From: Saprospiraceae bacterium
GTDB lineage: Bacteria > Bacteroidota > Bacteroidia > Chitinophagales > Saprospiraceae
Reading direction: 5' to 3'
NCBI GenBank assembly: GCA_013001595.1
Contig: JABDMH010000033.1
Span: 1 to 50,123, forward strand
DNA length: 50,123 bases
A program made the translations under genes and the position numbers. Below the pieces are notes generated by a model. It did no database searches and was not told the DNA's origin. It was given only the letters and a program-made list of their open reading frames with translations. Shown here in pieces: positions 36,194 to 44,850 of this stretch; positions within the stretch are counted from its first letter, which is position 1; each line of letters opens with the position of its first letter.

Positions 36194-37813
36194 ATGAAAA
36201 GAAGGGAGATTTTACAACATTTAGGTGCAATACCTATAGCTGGTAGTTTACTGACCCGTGAATCGCTCATCCAGTCCCACAATATGGAATCAATATCAAA
36301 GACCTTGGCGAACGAAGGAAACATCTATGAATCTCTAGGTGTGGATACCATTATTAATTGCCGGGGCACCTTTACCATCCTTGGTGGTTCCACAGAACGA
36401 CCGGAAGTAATACAAGCCATTGAAGCAGCCTCCGGACACTTTGTACAGTACGATGAGCTCGCTGACGGTATAGGCAAGCGCCTGGCTGAAATAACTAAGA
36501 CCGATTGGGGCATCGTCACTGCTGGATGCGCCGCTGCACTTAAGCATGTTACTGCGGCCTGCGTCACTGGGGGGAATCCCGAAAAGCTAATTCGTATTCC
36601 TAACCTGGAGGGATTTGAGAAAACAGAAGTTATCATACCTCGTCATTCGAGAAACGTGTACGACCACGCCGTGAGAAATGTTGGTGTATCGGTCGTCATG
36701 GTGGATTCTCCCGAGGAACTTGAAAGAGCAATTAACCCTAAGACGGCAATGATTTATATTACGACCGGCCGAGCTTCGGACACTGGTCAGCCTCTATCAT
36801 TAGAAGTGATAGCTGGGATAGCTAAGCCGCATGATGTGCCCATCTTAGTCGATGCTGCAGCCGAGAATCTAACCTTGCCGCCTGTGCACTTGGCACGTGG
36901 AGGGACCATTGTGGCCTACAGTGGTGGAAAAGCCATATGCGGCCCGCAATGTGCCGGCTTGGCTCTTGGAGATAAGTCAATCCTGATGGCTGCCTGGCAG
37001 GCGAGTTCTCCGCACCATGGCCCCGGCCGTGATAATAAGGTTGGCAAGGAAGAAATGTTGGGCATGCTGGCGGCGGTAGAAGCCTGGACAACCCGGGACC
37101 ATGATGCTGAATGGAAGCAATGGTTGGCTTGGTTGGACATCATAGCGACACGTCTGGAGCAGATAGAAGGCATTTCTACTGAGGTCACTGAGCCACAAGG
37201 ACTCAATAACCGCGCCCCTGTCTTGCATGCACGTTGGGATCCCGATCAGCTGCATATTACAGGAGCCGAGGTAGCTGAAGAGGTAGCACGTAAGAAGCAA
37301 CGCATAGCGATTGGTAGTCGAGAAAAAGATGGAATCACATCCATCAACATCACGCCCAATCAGATGCGGCCAGGAAATGCCGAGGTAGTTGCCGAGAGAT
37401 TATTTGGTATTCTATCGCAAAAAAGGCAACCTGATAACAAGGCCATGCAAGCTGCTGCTGTTGATCTGACGGGGCACTGGGATGTTGAGGTCTCATTTTT
37501 CAACAGCAAGAGCATGCACAGCTTTTATATTGATCAGGATGGTAATTGGATGGAAGGATCCCACCTTACCGACTTTCATACCTTGGATTTGAAAGGTATG
37601 ATTGAAGGTGACGAAGTGAAGATGCGGAGTGATTTCCATATACCGGGCAATCATTTGAATTACATGTTTTCTGGCGAAGCTAAGCAAGACTTGATCACAG
37701 GATCAATTTTTCTGGGTGAGTATTTGACCGCCACTTTTGAGGCCAAACGTCGCGATTTGACTTCTCCCAAAAGGCCGATTGTGATTCCTGGTGGACCACC
37801 CCTTGCTACTTAA
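36194..37813 (+). CDS. Exported SelA-like PLP enzyme with C-terminal beta domain
   Basis: A 539-residue protein. The N-terminus MKRREILQHLGAIPIAGSLL suggests Tat export, fitting a PLP enzyme that folds in the cytoplasm. Residues about 40-410 match the SelA-like fold-type I family, which includes D-glucosaminate-6-phosphate ammonia-lyase (DgaE): INCRGTFTILGGS at 54-66, VTAGCAAALKH at 108-118, D220 in LVDAAAEN, and the Schiff-base lysine K246 in YSGGKAICGPQ. Residues about 425-517 form an added beta module starting GHWDVEVSF. True selenocysteine synthesis is excluded by export and lack of selB. It is first in a cluster (12 bp to the next gene) with two amidohydrolases and a cytochrome fusion. 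It likely eliminates ammonia or water from an amino-acid or sugar acid; this is inferred. Confidence 0.8.
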   Translation: MKRREILQHLGAIPIAGSLLTRESLIQSHNMESISKTLANEGNIYESLGVDTIINCRGTFTILGGSTERPEVIQAIEAASGHFVQYDELADGIGKRLAEITKTDWGIVTAGCAAALKHVTAACVTGGNPEKLIRIPNLEGFEKTEVIIPRHSRNVYDHAVRNVGVSVVMVDSPEELERAINPKTAMIYITTGRASDTGQPLSLEVIAGIAKPHDVPILVDAAAENLTLPPVHLARGGTIVAYSGGKAICGPQCAGLALGDKSILMAAWQASSPHHGPGRDNKVGKEEMLGMLAAVEAWTTRDHDAEWKQWLAWLDIIATRLEQIEGISTEVTEPQGLNNRAPVLHARWDPDQLHITGAEVAEEVARKKQRIAIGSREKDGITSINITPNQMRPGNAEVVAERLFGILSQKRQPDNKAMQAAAVDLTGHWDVEVSFFNSKSMHSFYIDQDGNWMEGSHLTDFHTLDLKGMIEGDEVKMRSDFHIPGNHLNYMFSGEAKQDLITGSIFLGEYLTATFEAKRRDLTSPKRPIVIPGGPPLAT

Positions 37814-37825
37814 AAAGAATGTGAT

Positions 37826-39085
37826 ATGATGGATAGAATCGCAGCTATGCTATGGCTAGTGTTCTCTTGTTTCTTGCTGACACTGCCTTTGACGGGTCAG
37901 AACTATGACATATTGTTGAAGGGAGGTCATATGATTGATCCAAAGAACGAGATAGATGGACTGAGGGATGTAGCCATTTCAGATAACAGGATAGCTGCGA
38001 TAGGTGAAGACCTTGATGCCGCCGAAGCAAAGAAGGTAATCGATGCCAGTGGTCTGTATGTTACACCGGGATTGATAGATATGCATGTGCATGTGTTTAT
38101 GGGGCATAGTCCTGGGGCTTATATAGCCAACGGACCCACCAGTGTGATGCCCGATGGATTTACCTTCCGATCAGGGGTCACAACGGTGGTTGATGCGGGC
38201 TCTTCAGGATGGCGAAACTTTCCCCAGTTTAAGGCTCAGACCATCGACAAGGCCAAAACCAGAGTGCTGGCACTGCTAAATATAGTAGGTACAGGCATGG
38301 AAAGTAGGTTTAAGGAGCAGGATGTATCAGACATGAATCCGGTCATGACTGCTCATATGATCAATCGTCTGTATCCTGATATCTTGGTAGGTATAAAATC
38401 GGCCCATTACTGGGGGGATTTTACACAGGTGGATATAGCAGTGGAGGCGGGCAAGCTCGCAGAAGTGCCGGTCATGGTCGATTTTGGAGAGCATCAACCT
38501 CCCAATTCTATTAAATCGCTGTTTCTCGAGCATCTCCGACCTGGAGACATGTTTACCCATACCTATTCCTATGGCCCTTCTAATCGCGAGACGATCGTTG
38601 ATGAGGATGGCAAGGTAAAACCGTTTGTCTTCGAAGCTCAACGTAAGGGTATTGTATTTGATGTGGGTCATGGCGGCGGAGCTTTCTCATGGCGCCAAGC
38701 AGTGCCTGCTACTGAACAAGGTTTTAAAGCCAATGTAATCAGTACGGACTTGCATACCCAGAGTATGAATGCGGGTATGAAAGATCTATCGAATGTGCTT
38801 TCAAAGTTTATGGCTATGGGCTTTACGCTTCAGGAAGCGATCGAAAGAGCAACCTGGAGTCCAGCCCAAGTGATTGATAGGCCGGACTTGGGTCATCTCA
38901 GTGTAGGAGCTGAAGCAGATATTGCAGTCTTCAATGTGCGTGAAGGTTCTTTTGGTTTTCTTGACGTAAGAAGGAAGAGGCTGCCAGGCACGCGCAAACT
39001 GGAAACACAATTGACCATTCGAGCCGGTAAAATCGTTTGGGACCTTAATGGGATTAGCATGGATCAATATTCTGATTCGAAGTAA
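37826..39085 (+). CDS. Exported amidohydrolase/deacetylase-type metallohydrolase, copy 1
   Basis: A 419-residue metallohydrolase with a Sec signal (core AAMLWLVFSCFLLTLPL, cleavage after TGQ). The barrel carries all expected metal and catalytic residues: H87 and H89 (IDMHVHVF), K191 likely carbamylated (VGIKSAHYWG), H223 (FGEHQPP), H245 (THTYSYG) and D308 (STDLHTQS). Characterised relatives (EF0837, Atu3266) hydrolyse acetylated alpha-hydroxy acids and N-acyl amino acids, and EF0837 is encoded next to a SelA-like gene. Here the same pairing occurs in exported form. It ends with TAA one base before the start of a paralogue of roughly half-identical sequence. The true substrate is unknown. Confidence 0.88.
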   Translation: MMDRIAAMLWLVFSCFLLTLPLTGQNYDILLKGGHMIDPKNEIDGLRDVAISDNRIAAIGEDLDAAEAKKVIDASGLYVTPGLIDMHVHVFMGHSPGAYIANGPTSVMPDGFTFRSGVTTVVDAGSSGWRNFPQFKAQTIDKAKTRVLALLNIVGTGMESRFKEQDVSDMNPVMTAHMINRLYPDILVGIKSAHYWGDFTQVDIAVEAGKLAEVPVMVDFGEHQPPNSIKSLFLEHLRPGDMFTHTYSYGPSNRETIVDEDGKVKPFVFEAQRKGIVFDVGHGGGAFSWRQAVPATEQGFKANVISTDLHTQSMNAGMKDLSNVLSKFMAMGFTLQEAIERATWSPAQVIDRPDLGHLSVGAEADIAVFNVREGSFGFLDVRRKRLPGTRKLETQLTIRAGKIVWDLNGISMDQYSDSK

Positions 39086-39086
39086 T

Positions 39087-40373
39087 ATGATATCTAAGAG
39101 CAAGGGACAGAGTTCGAGTATTTCTAAATTGGAAATCTTGGTTTGCGGCAAATTAGCCACTTTCTTGGTTGTCATTCTAGTTGTATCAGGAATCCAAGCA
39201 CAATCCTATGATCTCTTGCTCCAGGGTGGCCATGTTTTCGATGCCGCCAACGGGATCAATGGTGTGATGGACCTGGCGATCCATGAAGGCAAGGTTGCGA
39301 AGGTAGCTTTGGAGATAGATCCTAAAGATTCCAAAAAGATAATCGATGTATCAGGCTTATTCGTTTGCCCTGGTCTCATTGATATTCATACGCATGTGTT
39401 TGTAGGGAATCAGATTGGTAAGTTTGCGAATGGAATCAATAGCCTCTCACCCGATGATTTTACCTTGCGAGCGGGAATCACGACCGTAGTGGATGCTGGA
39501 ACTTCAGGATGGCGTAATTTCCCCCAATTCAAGGAGCAAGTAATTGAAACCTCTAAGACCAGAGTCCTAGCCTTTCTAAACATTGCGGGGTATGGTATGA
39601 CCGGTGATTCAATACAAGCTGACCATGACGAAATGAAGGTCAGAGAAGCCGTGAATCTGATAAAAGAATATCCCGATGACATAGTGGGTGTAAAGATTGG
39701 ACATTACGAAGGAAAGAGTTGGATTCCTTTCGACCGTACCATAAAGGCTGCCGAAAAGACGGATCGCCCCATCTTTGTTGAGTGCCATCTTCCCCAATAT
39801 ACGCTGCAAGAGCAGCTGGATAAAATGCGTCCCGGTGATATCATCACCCATAGCTATGAAAAGGTGTCAGAGAGAATGTCGGTTGTAAATGAAGATGGGG
39901 TGGTTAGACCATTTGTTTTGGAAGCGCAAGAGAGAGGAGTCTTGTTTGATGTGGGTCATGGAGGTGCAGGCTTTTGGTTTAGTGAGGCATTACCAGCACT
40001 GGAACAAGGCCTTGCCCCCAACTCGTTTGGTAGTGACCTGCATCGATTTAGCGTGAATGCAGGTATGAAAGATATGCTGAACATCATGTCTAAATATTTA
40101 GCTATGGGCATGCCGCTCAATGATGTCCTCCAGAGGGCTACTTGGAATCCAGCAAGGGCCATTAAAAGGAGAGACCTGGGAAACCTGTCTGAGGGATCAG
40201 TCGCTGATATTGCTGTACTTAAGTTACGAGAGGGTGCATTTGGATTCGTAGATGCGGGAAAGAAAAGGTTGGATGGGAACCAGCGTTTTGAAGCAGAATT
40301 AACCATCCGAGAAGGCAAGATCGTATACGACCTCAATGGCATTTCGATGCTGCCTTTTGATGGCAATCAATAG
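39087..40373 (+). CDS. Exported amidohydrolase/deacetylase-type metallohydrolase, copy 2
   Basis: From ATG at 39087 it has 428 residues. It is a tandem paralogue of the preceding gene, with matching blocks such as DVGHGG, NAGMKD, ATW-PA and KIV-DLNGISM. Its own metal ligands are intact: H101 and H103 (DIHTHVFVG), K203 (GVKIGHYEG), H234 (VECHLPQY), H255 (THSYEK) and D317 (GSDLHRFS). The signal is longer (MISKSKGQSSSISKLEILVCGK, then ATFLVVILVVSGIQAQ). The frame extends to 39048, but ATG right after the previous stop is the natural coupled start. Loops differ from copy 1 between residues 150 and 240, suggesting different acyl or acid specificity. Confidence 0.88.
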   Translation: MISKSKGQSSSISKLEILVCGKLATFLVVILVVSGIQAQSYDLLLQGGHVFDAANGINGVMDLAIHEGKVAKVALEIDPKDSKKIIDVSGLFVCPGLIDIHTHVFVGNQIGKFANGINSLSPDDFTLRAGITTVVDAGTSGWRNFPQFKEQVIETSKTRVLAFLNIAGYGMTGDSIQADHDEMKVREAVNLIKEYPDDIVGVKIGHYEGKSWIPFDRTIKAAEKTDRPIFVECHLPQYTLQEQLDKMRPGDIITHSYEKVSERMSVVNEDGVVRPFVLEAQERGVLFDVGHGGAGFWFSEALPALEQGLAPNSFGSDLHRFSVNAGMKDMLNIMSKYLAMGMPLNDVLQRATWNPARAIKRRDLGNLSEGSVADIAVLKLREGAFGFVDAGKKRLDGNQRFEAELTIREGKIVYDLNGISMLPFDGNQ

Positions 40374-40385
40374 ACAAGAATTCCC

Positions 40386-42143
40386 TTGACCATTGCGAAA
40401 AATAGAGTTAGAAGTATCAATAGAAGTGCATGCGTATACATGTTGCTAATTGTATGTGGTATGTATGCTTGTAAATATGACGCCCCCTTGCCCAACGCAG
40501 ATCCTGACAACGGCGGGCTTTATATTCCAGCCGGGTTTTCAGCACTGGTGGTGGCCGACAGCATCGGTAAAGCGAGACATCTATGTGTCCGTGAGAATGG
40601 AGACATCTATGTCAAACTAAGTTCGTCAAACGAACGTAGGAAGGGTGGGAATGTAGCCCTCAGGGATACAACTGGTGATGGTCGGGCGGACATCATTGAA
40701 AGATTTGCAGCCACTTCGCATGGTAGTCGTTCATATGGAGCTGGAATGATTATTCATGAAGGCTATCTATACTATAGCAGTGCCCTCACTGTGTATCGGC
40801 AAAAGCTCACCAACAGTCTTATCCCCACCAGTCCGATGGAGGAAGTCTTAGTTGATGATCACAATCATGGTGTTCATTGGCACATCACTAAACCCGTCTC
40901 TTTCGATGGTAAGGGCTACATGTATATACCTTTCGGTGGTCCCAGCAATGCATGTCAGGACTTGGAGGCTTCAGCCAATGGATCCATTGGGGGCGTCGGA
41001 TTGGATCCTTGCCCAGAGCTGGAACTACATGGAGGCATTTGGAAATTTCCTGCCGGGAAAACGGGACTCAGACAGCAAGATGGCGTCAAAATAGCTACGG
41101 GAATTCGCAGTGTGGTGGCCATGGATTGGCGTGAGGCTGATGAGCACCTGTACTTGGTTATGCACGGTAGGGACAACTTACATAGCCTATTTCCAAACCA
41201 TTTTACCCCATGGCAGAGTGCCGTTCTGCCTTCAGAAGAATTTATCCGGGTTGAGGAAGGAGCTGATTATGGCTGGCCATACTGCTACTTTGATCATATG
41301 CAAGAAAGAAAGGTGCTCGCACCGGAATATGGTGGCGATGGAAAAATCGTTGATCGATGTGCCGACAAAGATTTGCCCGTGATGGGATTCCCTGGCCACT
41401 GGGCTCCAAATGATCTGCTATTTTATGAAGGTGAACAATTTCCACAGCGATATAAAGGGGGTGCTTTCATTGCCTTTCACGGATCTACCAATCGCGGACC
41501 TTATCCTCAGAGTGGTTATTTTGTTGCATTTATCCCCTTTGTAGCAGGAGAACCATCGGGTAGCTGGGAAGTGTTTGCCGATGGATTTGCTGGAGTTGAT
41601 CCCATTGTGAGCACCAACCAGGCAAAATATCGCCCCATGGGATTGGCAGAAGGCCCAGATGGATCATTGTACATTGCCGAATCCAGACAAGGTAAAATCT
41701 GGCGCATTATGTATCAGGGATCCAGAGAAGCGTTTGGAGAAGTGCATTTGGAAGAGATGGAATCGCACAAATCAATGACTCATATAAGGATACCGGACCC
41801 GGTCAAAGACGATCTACAAAAAGACCTGCCTGAAGGAGAGCGTCTATATCTGACTTTTTGTGGAACCTGCCATCAGAAAAATGGTGAAGGAGTAGCGGGC
41901 AGATTTCCTACTTTGGTCGGTACTGACTGGGTTCTTGGAGAAAAATCAAGACTGATCGATCTAGTCTTGCAGGGTGTTCAGGGACCGATGGCCGTTAATG
42001 GAGAATTATTTAACGGAGTAATGCCAGGGCATGCGGTACTTCCAGATGATCAACTGGCCATTATCCTTACTTTTATTCGCCAGCATTTCGGCAATCAAGC
42101 CTCACCAATTAGTGCTGCAGAAGTGGCGAAAGAACGTATGTAG
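40386..42143 (+). CDS. Sorbosone-dehydrogenase-like propeller fused to cytochrome c
   Basis: Up to 585 residues starting at TTG 40386; an ATG at 40440 gives 567 residues and a short signal. Either start yields a lipoprotein signal with lipobox GMYAC. The longer form has a better basic n-region and sits 12 bp after the previous gene. Residues about 45-445 match the soluble glucose/L-sorbosone dehydrogenase propeller (IYVKLSSS, GADYGWPYCYFDH, GLAEGPDGSLYIAESRQGKIWRI). Residues about 480-570 are a class I cytochrome c: haem motif CGTCH at 492-496 and axial M546 in VMPGHA. It likely oxidises a sugar-related alcohol or aldehyde, perhaps with PQQ, and passes electrons to the respiratory chain. The product may feed the preceding enzymes or come from them. 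Confidence 0.85.
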   Translation: MTIAKNRVRSINRSACVYMLLIVCGMYACKYDAPLPNADPDNGGLYIPAGFSALVVADSIGKARHLCVRENGDIYVKLSSSNERRKGGNVALRDTTGDGRADIIERFAATSHGSRSYGAGMIIHEGYLYYSSALTVYRQKLTNSLIPTSPMEEVLVDDHNHGVHWHITKPVSFDGKGYMYIPFGGPSNACQDLEASANGSIGGVGLDPCPELELHGGIWKFPAGKTGLRQQDGVKIATGIRSVVAMDWREADEHLYLVMHGRDNLHSLFPNHFTPWQSAVLPSEEFIRVEEGADYGWPYCYFDHMQERKVLAPEYGGDGKIVDRCADKDLPVMGFPGHWAPNDLLFYEGEQFPQRYKGGAFIAFHGSTNRGPYPQSGYFVAFIPFVAGEPSGSWEVFADGFAGVDPIVSTNQAKYRPMGLAEGPDGSLYIAESRQGKIWRIMYQGSREAFGEVHLEEMESHKSMTHIRIPDPVKDDLQKDLPEGERLYLTFCGTCHQKNGEGVAGRFPTLVGTDWVLGEKSRLIDLVLQGVQGPMAVNGELFNGVMPGHAVLPDDQLAIILTFIRQHFGNQASPISAAEVAKERM

Positions 42144-42165
42144 AATCCTCTATGAGGCATTAGCA

Positions 42166-42285
42166 ATGCATACATACTTAAAAATGTCAAGTGAATACCG
42201 GCACTACATTTGTGCAATTATTTTCATGCTGACTTGCTGTAATAGCAATGCTCAACCTCAGCAATTATCTGTCGGGCCTTATTGA
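42166..42285 (+). pseudogene. Stranded signal-peptide remnant
   Basis: ATG at 42166 opens 39 codons coding for a basic start (KMSSEYRHY), a hydrophobic core (ICAIIFMLTCC), a cleavage-like NSNAQ and ten more residues, then TGA at 42283-42285. The shape is an intact export signal with nothing attached. It lies 22 bp after the cytochrome fusion on the same strand and just before repeat copy B. I infer that a fifth exported gene of the cluster was cut down to its signal, possibly by a rearrangement involving the repeat. A genuine tiny secreted peptide is the alternative. Confidence 0.45.
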
Positions 42286-42394
42286 TCTGAAGAGGAAGCA
42301 TGCTACTGGACCAAAGGTTCGTGACTGCCACTTGTACTATTCGGGCAGGAAGCGATCGTCGGGGGATTACAGAGGTGTATTTTGTATCCGGCTC

Positions 42395-42600
42395 AAGGGT
42401 GCCTTGGGAAAGTCTGAATGATGCTGAAAATAATTGATTTTCGATTTAGACAAGGGAGTCCAAAGGAGCCCCGTCAGAATGGTCAAAATCTGGCCGGGCG
42501 GCTGGACTAAGCTGAATAAGGGCTCACTCAGTATAAATGGGAAAGAATCTTTTAAGGGTTTCAATAAGAAGTTCTGATGAGCTCTTGTATGGGTTTTCGG
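42395..42600. repeat. Dispersed intergenic repeat, copy B
   Basis: This is the same-strand partner of 2758-2967, with the same ordered exact blocks (22 nt, 15 nt and 13 nt) and indels between. It lacks about 25 nt present in copy A after GGCCGGGC, and has about 17 extra nt after GGACTAA. It ends 62 bp upstream of the helicase start. A TACCTTG box (about 42643-42649) further downstream resembles the -7 promoter element, as after copy A. Confidence 0.75.
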
Positions 42601-42661
42601 AGGTAACTCAAGAATTAAATCACCTTTTCGATCTTATTCTTACCTTGTAGATTGCATTGTT

Positions 42662-44824
42662 ATGCAGGCCATCATGGAGAACCCAAAATTGGATCTGGCA
42701 CGAGACTTTGTCTTGCATACCCGTAAGAACATCTTCTTGACAGGCAAAGCTGGGACAGGCAAAACGACCTTTCTAAAGAATGTACTTAAGTCTACAGACA
42801 AGGAATGCATGATCGTTGCGCCCACGGGAGTTGCTGCCATCAATGCCGGTGGTATAACCATTCATTCTTTATTTCAATTTCCCCTCACCGCTTTCACACC
42901 TGACCATAAACCGGTCGACCTAAACTTGTTTACAAATCAGTCGGAACTGAATAAACATATTCGTTATAATCGGGACAAACTCAATCTTTTAAGGCAACTT
43001 GATCTGCTTGTCATAGACGAGATAAGTATGGTCAGGGCAGATTTGTTAGATGCCATCGATTATGCACTCAGGCGGACAAGGCAGATCGACCAGCCCTTTG
43101 GGAATGTTCAATTGTTAGTCATTGGAGACCTCTTTCAATTGGCTCCGATTTTACGGCCACCCATTTGGGATGTTTTACAAACCTATTATTCGAGCCCCTA
43201 TTTTTTTGATGCCCTATCTTGGAAGGATAGCGACCCCATCACCATTGAACTCACAAAAATATATCGGCAGAATAATCCTGAGTTTATTGATATTCTAAAT
43301 CGGATGCGGCAGGGAAAATCGGTGCCAGAGGATTTAGAGCGTTTAAATAGAAATTACGATCCCAATTTCACACCTGGTGTGGAAAAATACGTGACCCTTT
43401 CGACCCATAATAGTACCGTTAACAAAATCAATGGAGCTAAAATGAAGGCATTGGAAACCAAGCCCATCGCTTACAAGGCTGTGGTCGAGGGAACTTTTAG
43501 TGAGCATGCCTACCCAGCTGATGAATTCCTGACACTTAAGGTTGGGGCACAGGTTATGTTTATACGCAATGATCCTGAAGGTCGATTTTTCAATGGAAAA
43601 CTGGCCGAAGTTGTGAATGCATACAAAGACGACATTGAAGTAAAGATGGACGATGGCACAATAATGTCGGTTGATCGCGCTGAGTGGCCCAATAAGCGCT
43701 ATGAGGTTGACCCTGAGACTGGTAAAATACAAGAAAAGGAACTTGGGAGCTTTGCGCAGTACCCCTTGCGGTTGGCTTGGGCCATCACCGTGCATAAGAG
43801 TCAGGGTTTGACCTTTGACCGCATGGCTGTTGATCTGGGAAAGACCTTTGCTTACGGACAAGCTTATGTGGCACTCAGTCGCTGTACTTCACTGGATGGT
43901 TTGGTTTTACTTTCAAAGATGGAGGTTAAAAACGTGATGGCTAGTGACAAAATCGTTAATTATCACGATCAAGCACCACAGGAAGATCAACTTGCAGATG
44001 TGCTAAGGCAAGCCAAAATCCGCTTTGCAAACGAGCAGCTAAGCGAATCCTTTGACCTTTCAAAGGTTAGATTTCATCTTCGAGATTGGCTGCAAGCCCT
44101 AGCTGATGTGAACATTGCGGATAAAGATAAAATAGAGCAAATGGTCAAAGGGCTCATCGCCGCCCTGGAAGAAATACAGGACGTGTCCAAAAAATTTCGC
44201 CGGCAACTGAGTGGACTTGTCATTGGCTATCAAAAGGATGAGCGAATGAAACCACTGCAAGAAAGAATAGAGAAGGCCGTCCATTATTTTGCTGACCAGC
44301 TATTTGAAAAAATTGTGGTGATTGTACACGGACACGTGGAAGAGCTGGCCTACAAAGCAAAAGTACGTAAGTATGCTCGTATGGTTGGAGAAGTCTATGA
44401 TCAAATCTGGATACAGTTGAATCAGCTTCGCGAAGTCTCATTTATGGGGATGCCCATGTATAGCGGAGCATGGAAATACGATCAAAGCAGCCTGGCAAAA
44501 GTGGAAAGCGCAACCAATCAGAAGAAGCAAAAAAAAGGGGCCACCTATGATGACACCTTGGTGTTGATAAAAAAGGGTCTTGATATTGATCAGATTGCTG
44601 AAGTTCGTGGGCTGAAATCCAGTACCATTGAATCTCATATTGCAAAACTAATTGCCAGAGAGGATCTCTCGGTATTCGATTTCGTAGATAAAGAACAAGT
44701 CGAGAAGGTAATCATTTTCATGGCTGCGGATGAAAATGCCAAATTGACTGAGGTAAAGAAACGCGTATCATTTGACATATCTTATGGAAAACTACGCATG
44801 GTAAAGAGCCACTTTTCACGATAG
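42662..44824 (+). CDS. PIF1-like superfamily 1 helicase with C-terminal HTH
   Basis: A 720-residue cytoplasmic helicase. Motif I (Walker A) is GKAGTGKTT at 28-36, motif Ia APTGVAA at 53-59, motif II VIDE at 117-120, motif III GDLFQLAP at 155-162, and the late motifs are VHKSQGLTFD and YVALSRCTS. This is the PIF1/RecD2-like SF1B pattern; these enzymes unwind DNA 5' to 3' and resolve G-quadruplexes and replication blocks. The region after about 450 is helical. Near 610-655 a helix-turn-helix (DQIAEVRGLKSSTIESHIAKL) matches the type fused to bacteroidete PIF1 or RecQ helicases. An ATG at 42674 is an alternative start. A repeat copy lies just upstream. Confidence 0.9.
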   Translation: MQAIMENPKLDLARDFVLHTRKNIFLTGKAGTGKTTFLKNVLKSTDKECMIVAPTGVAAINAGGITIHSLFQFPLTAFTPDHKPVDLNLFTNQSELNKHIRYNRDKLNLLRQLDLLVIDEISMVRADLLDAIDYALRRTRQIDQPFGNVQLLVIGDLFQLAPILRPPIWDVLQTYYSSPYFFDALSWKDSDPITIELTKIYRQNNPEFIDILNRMRQGKSVPEDLERLNRNYDPNFTPGVEKYVTLSTHNSTVNKINGAKMKALETKPIAYKAVVEGTFSEHAYPADEFLTLKVGAQVMFIRNDPEGRFFNGKLAEVVNAYKDDIEVKMDDGTIMSVDRAEWPNKRYEVDPETGKIQEKELGSFAQYPLRLAWAITVHKSQGLTFDRMAVDLGKTFAYGQAYVALSRCTSLDGLVLLSKMEVKNVMASDKIVNYHDQAPQEDQLADVLRQAKIRFANEQLSESFDLSKVRFHLRDWLQALADVNIADKDKIEQMVKGLIAALEEIQDVSKKFRRQLSGLVIGYQKDERMKPLQERIEKAVHYFADQLFEKIVVIVHGHVEELAYKAKVRKYARMVGEVYDQIWIQLNQLREVSFMGMPMYSGAWKYDQSSLAKVESATNQKKQKKGATYDDTLVLIKKGLDIDQIAEVRGLKSSTIESHIAKLIAREDLSVFDFVDKEQVEKVIIFMAADENAKLTEVKKRVSFDISYGKLRMVKSHFSR

Positions 44825-44850
44825 TTTATGGAAATAATTATTTTGTAGCT

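Noticed and set aside
36194-37813. True selenocysteine synthase (selA)
   Set aside because: The N-terminal export signal, the C-terminal extension and the absence of selB or tRNA-Sec nearby argue for a SelA-like catabolic enzyme.
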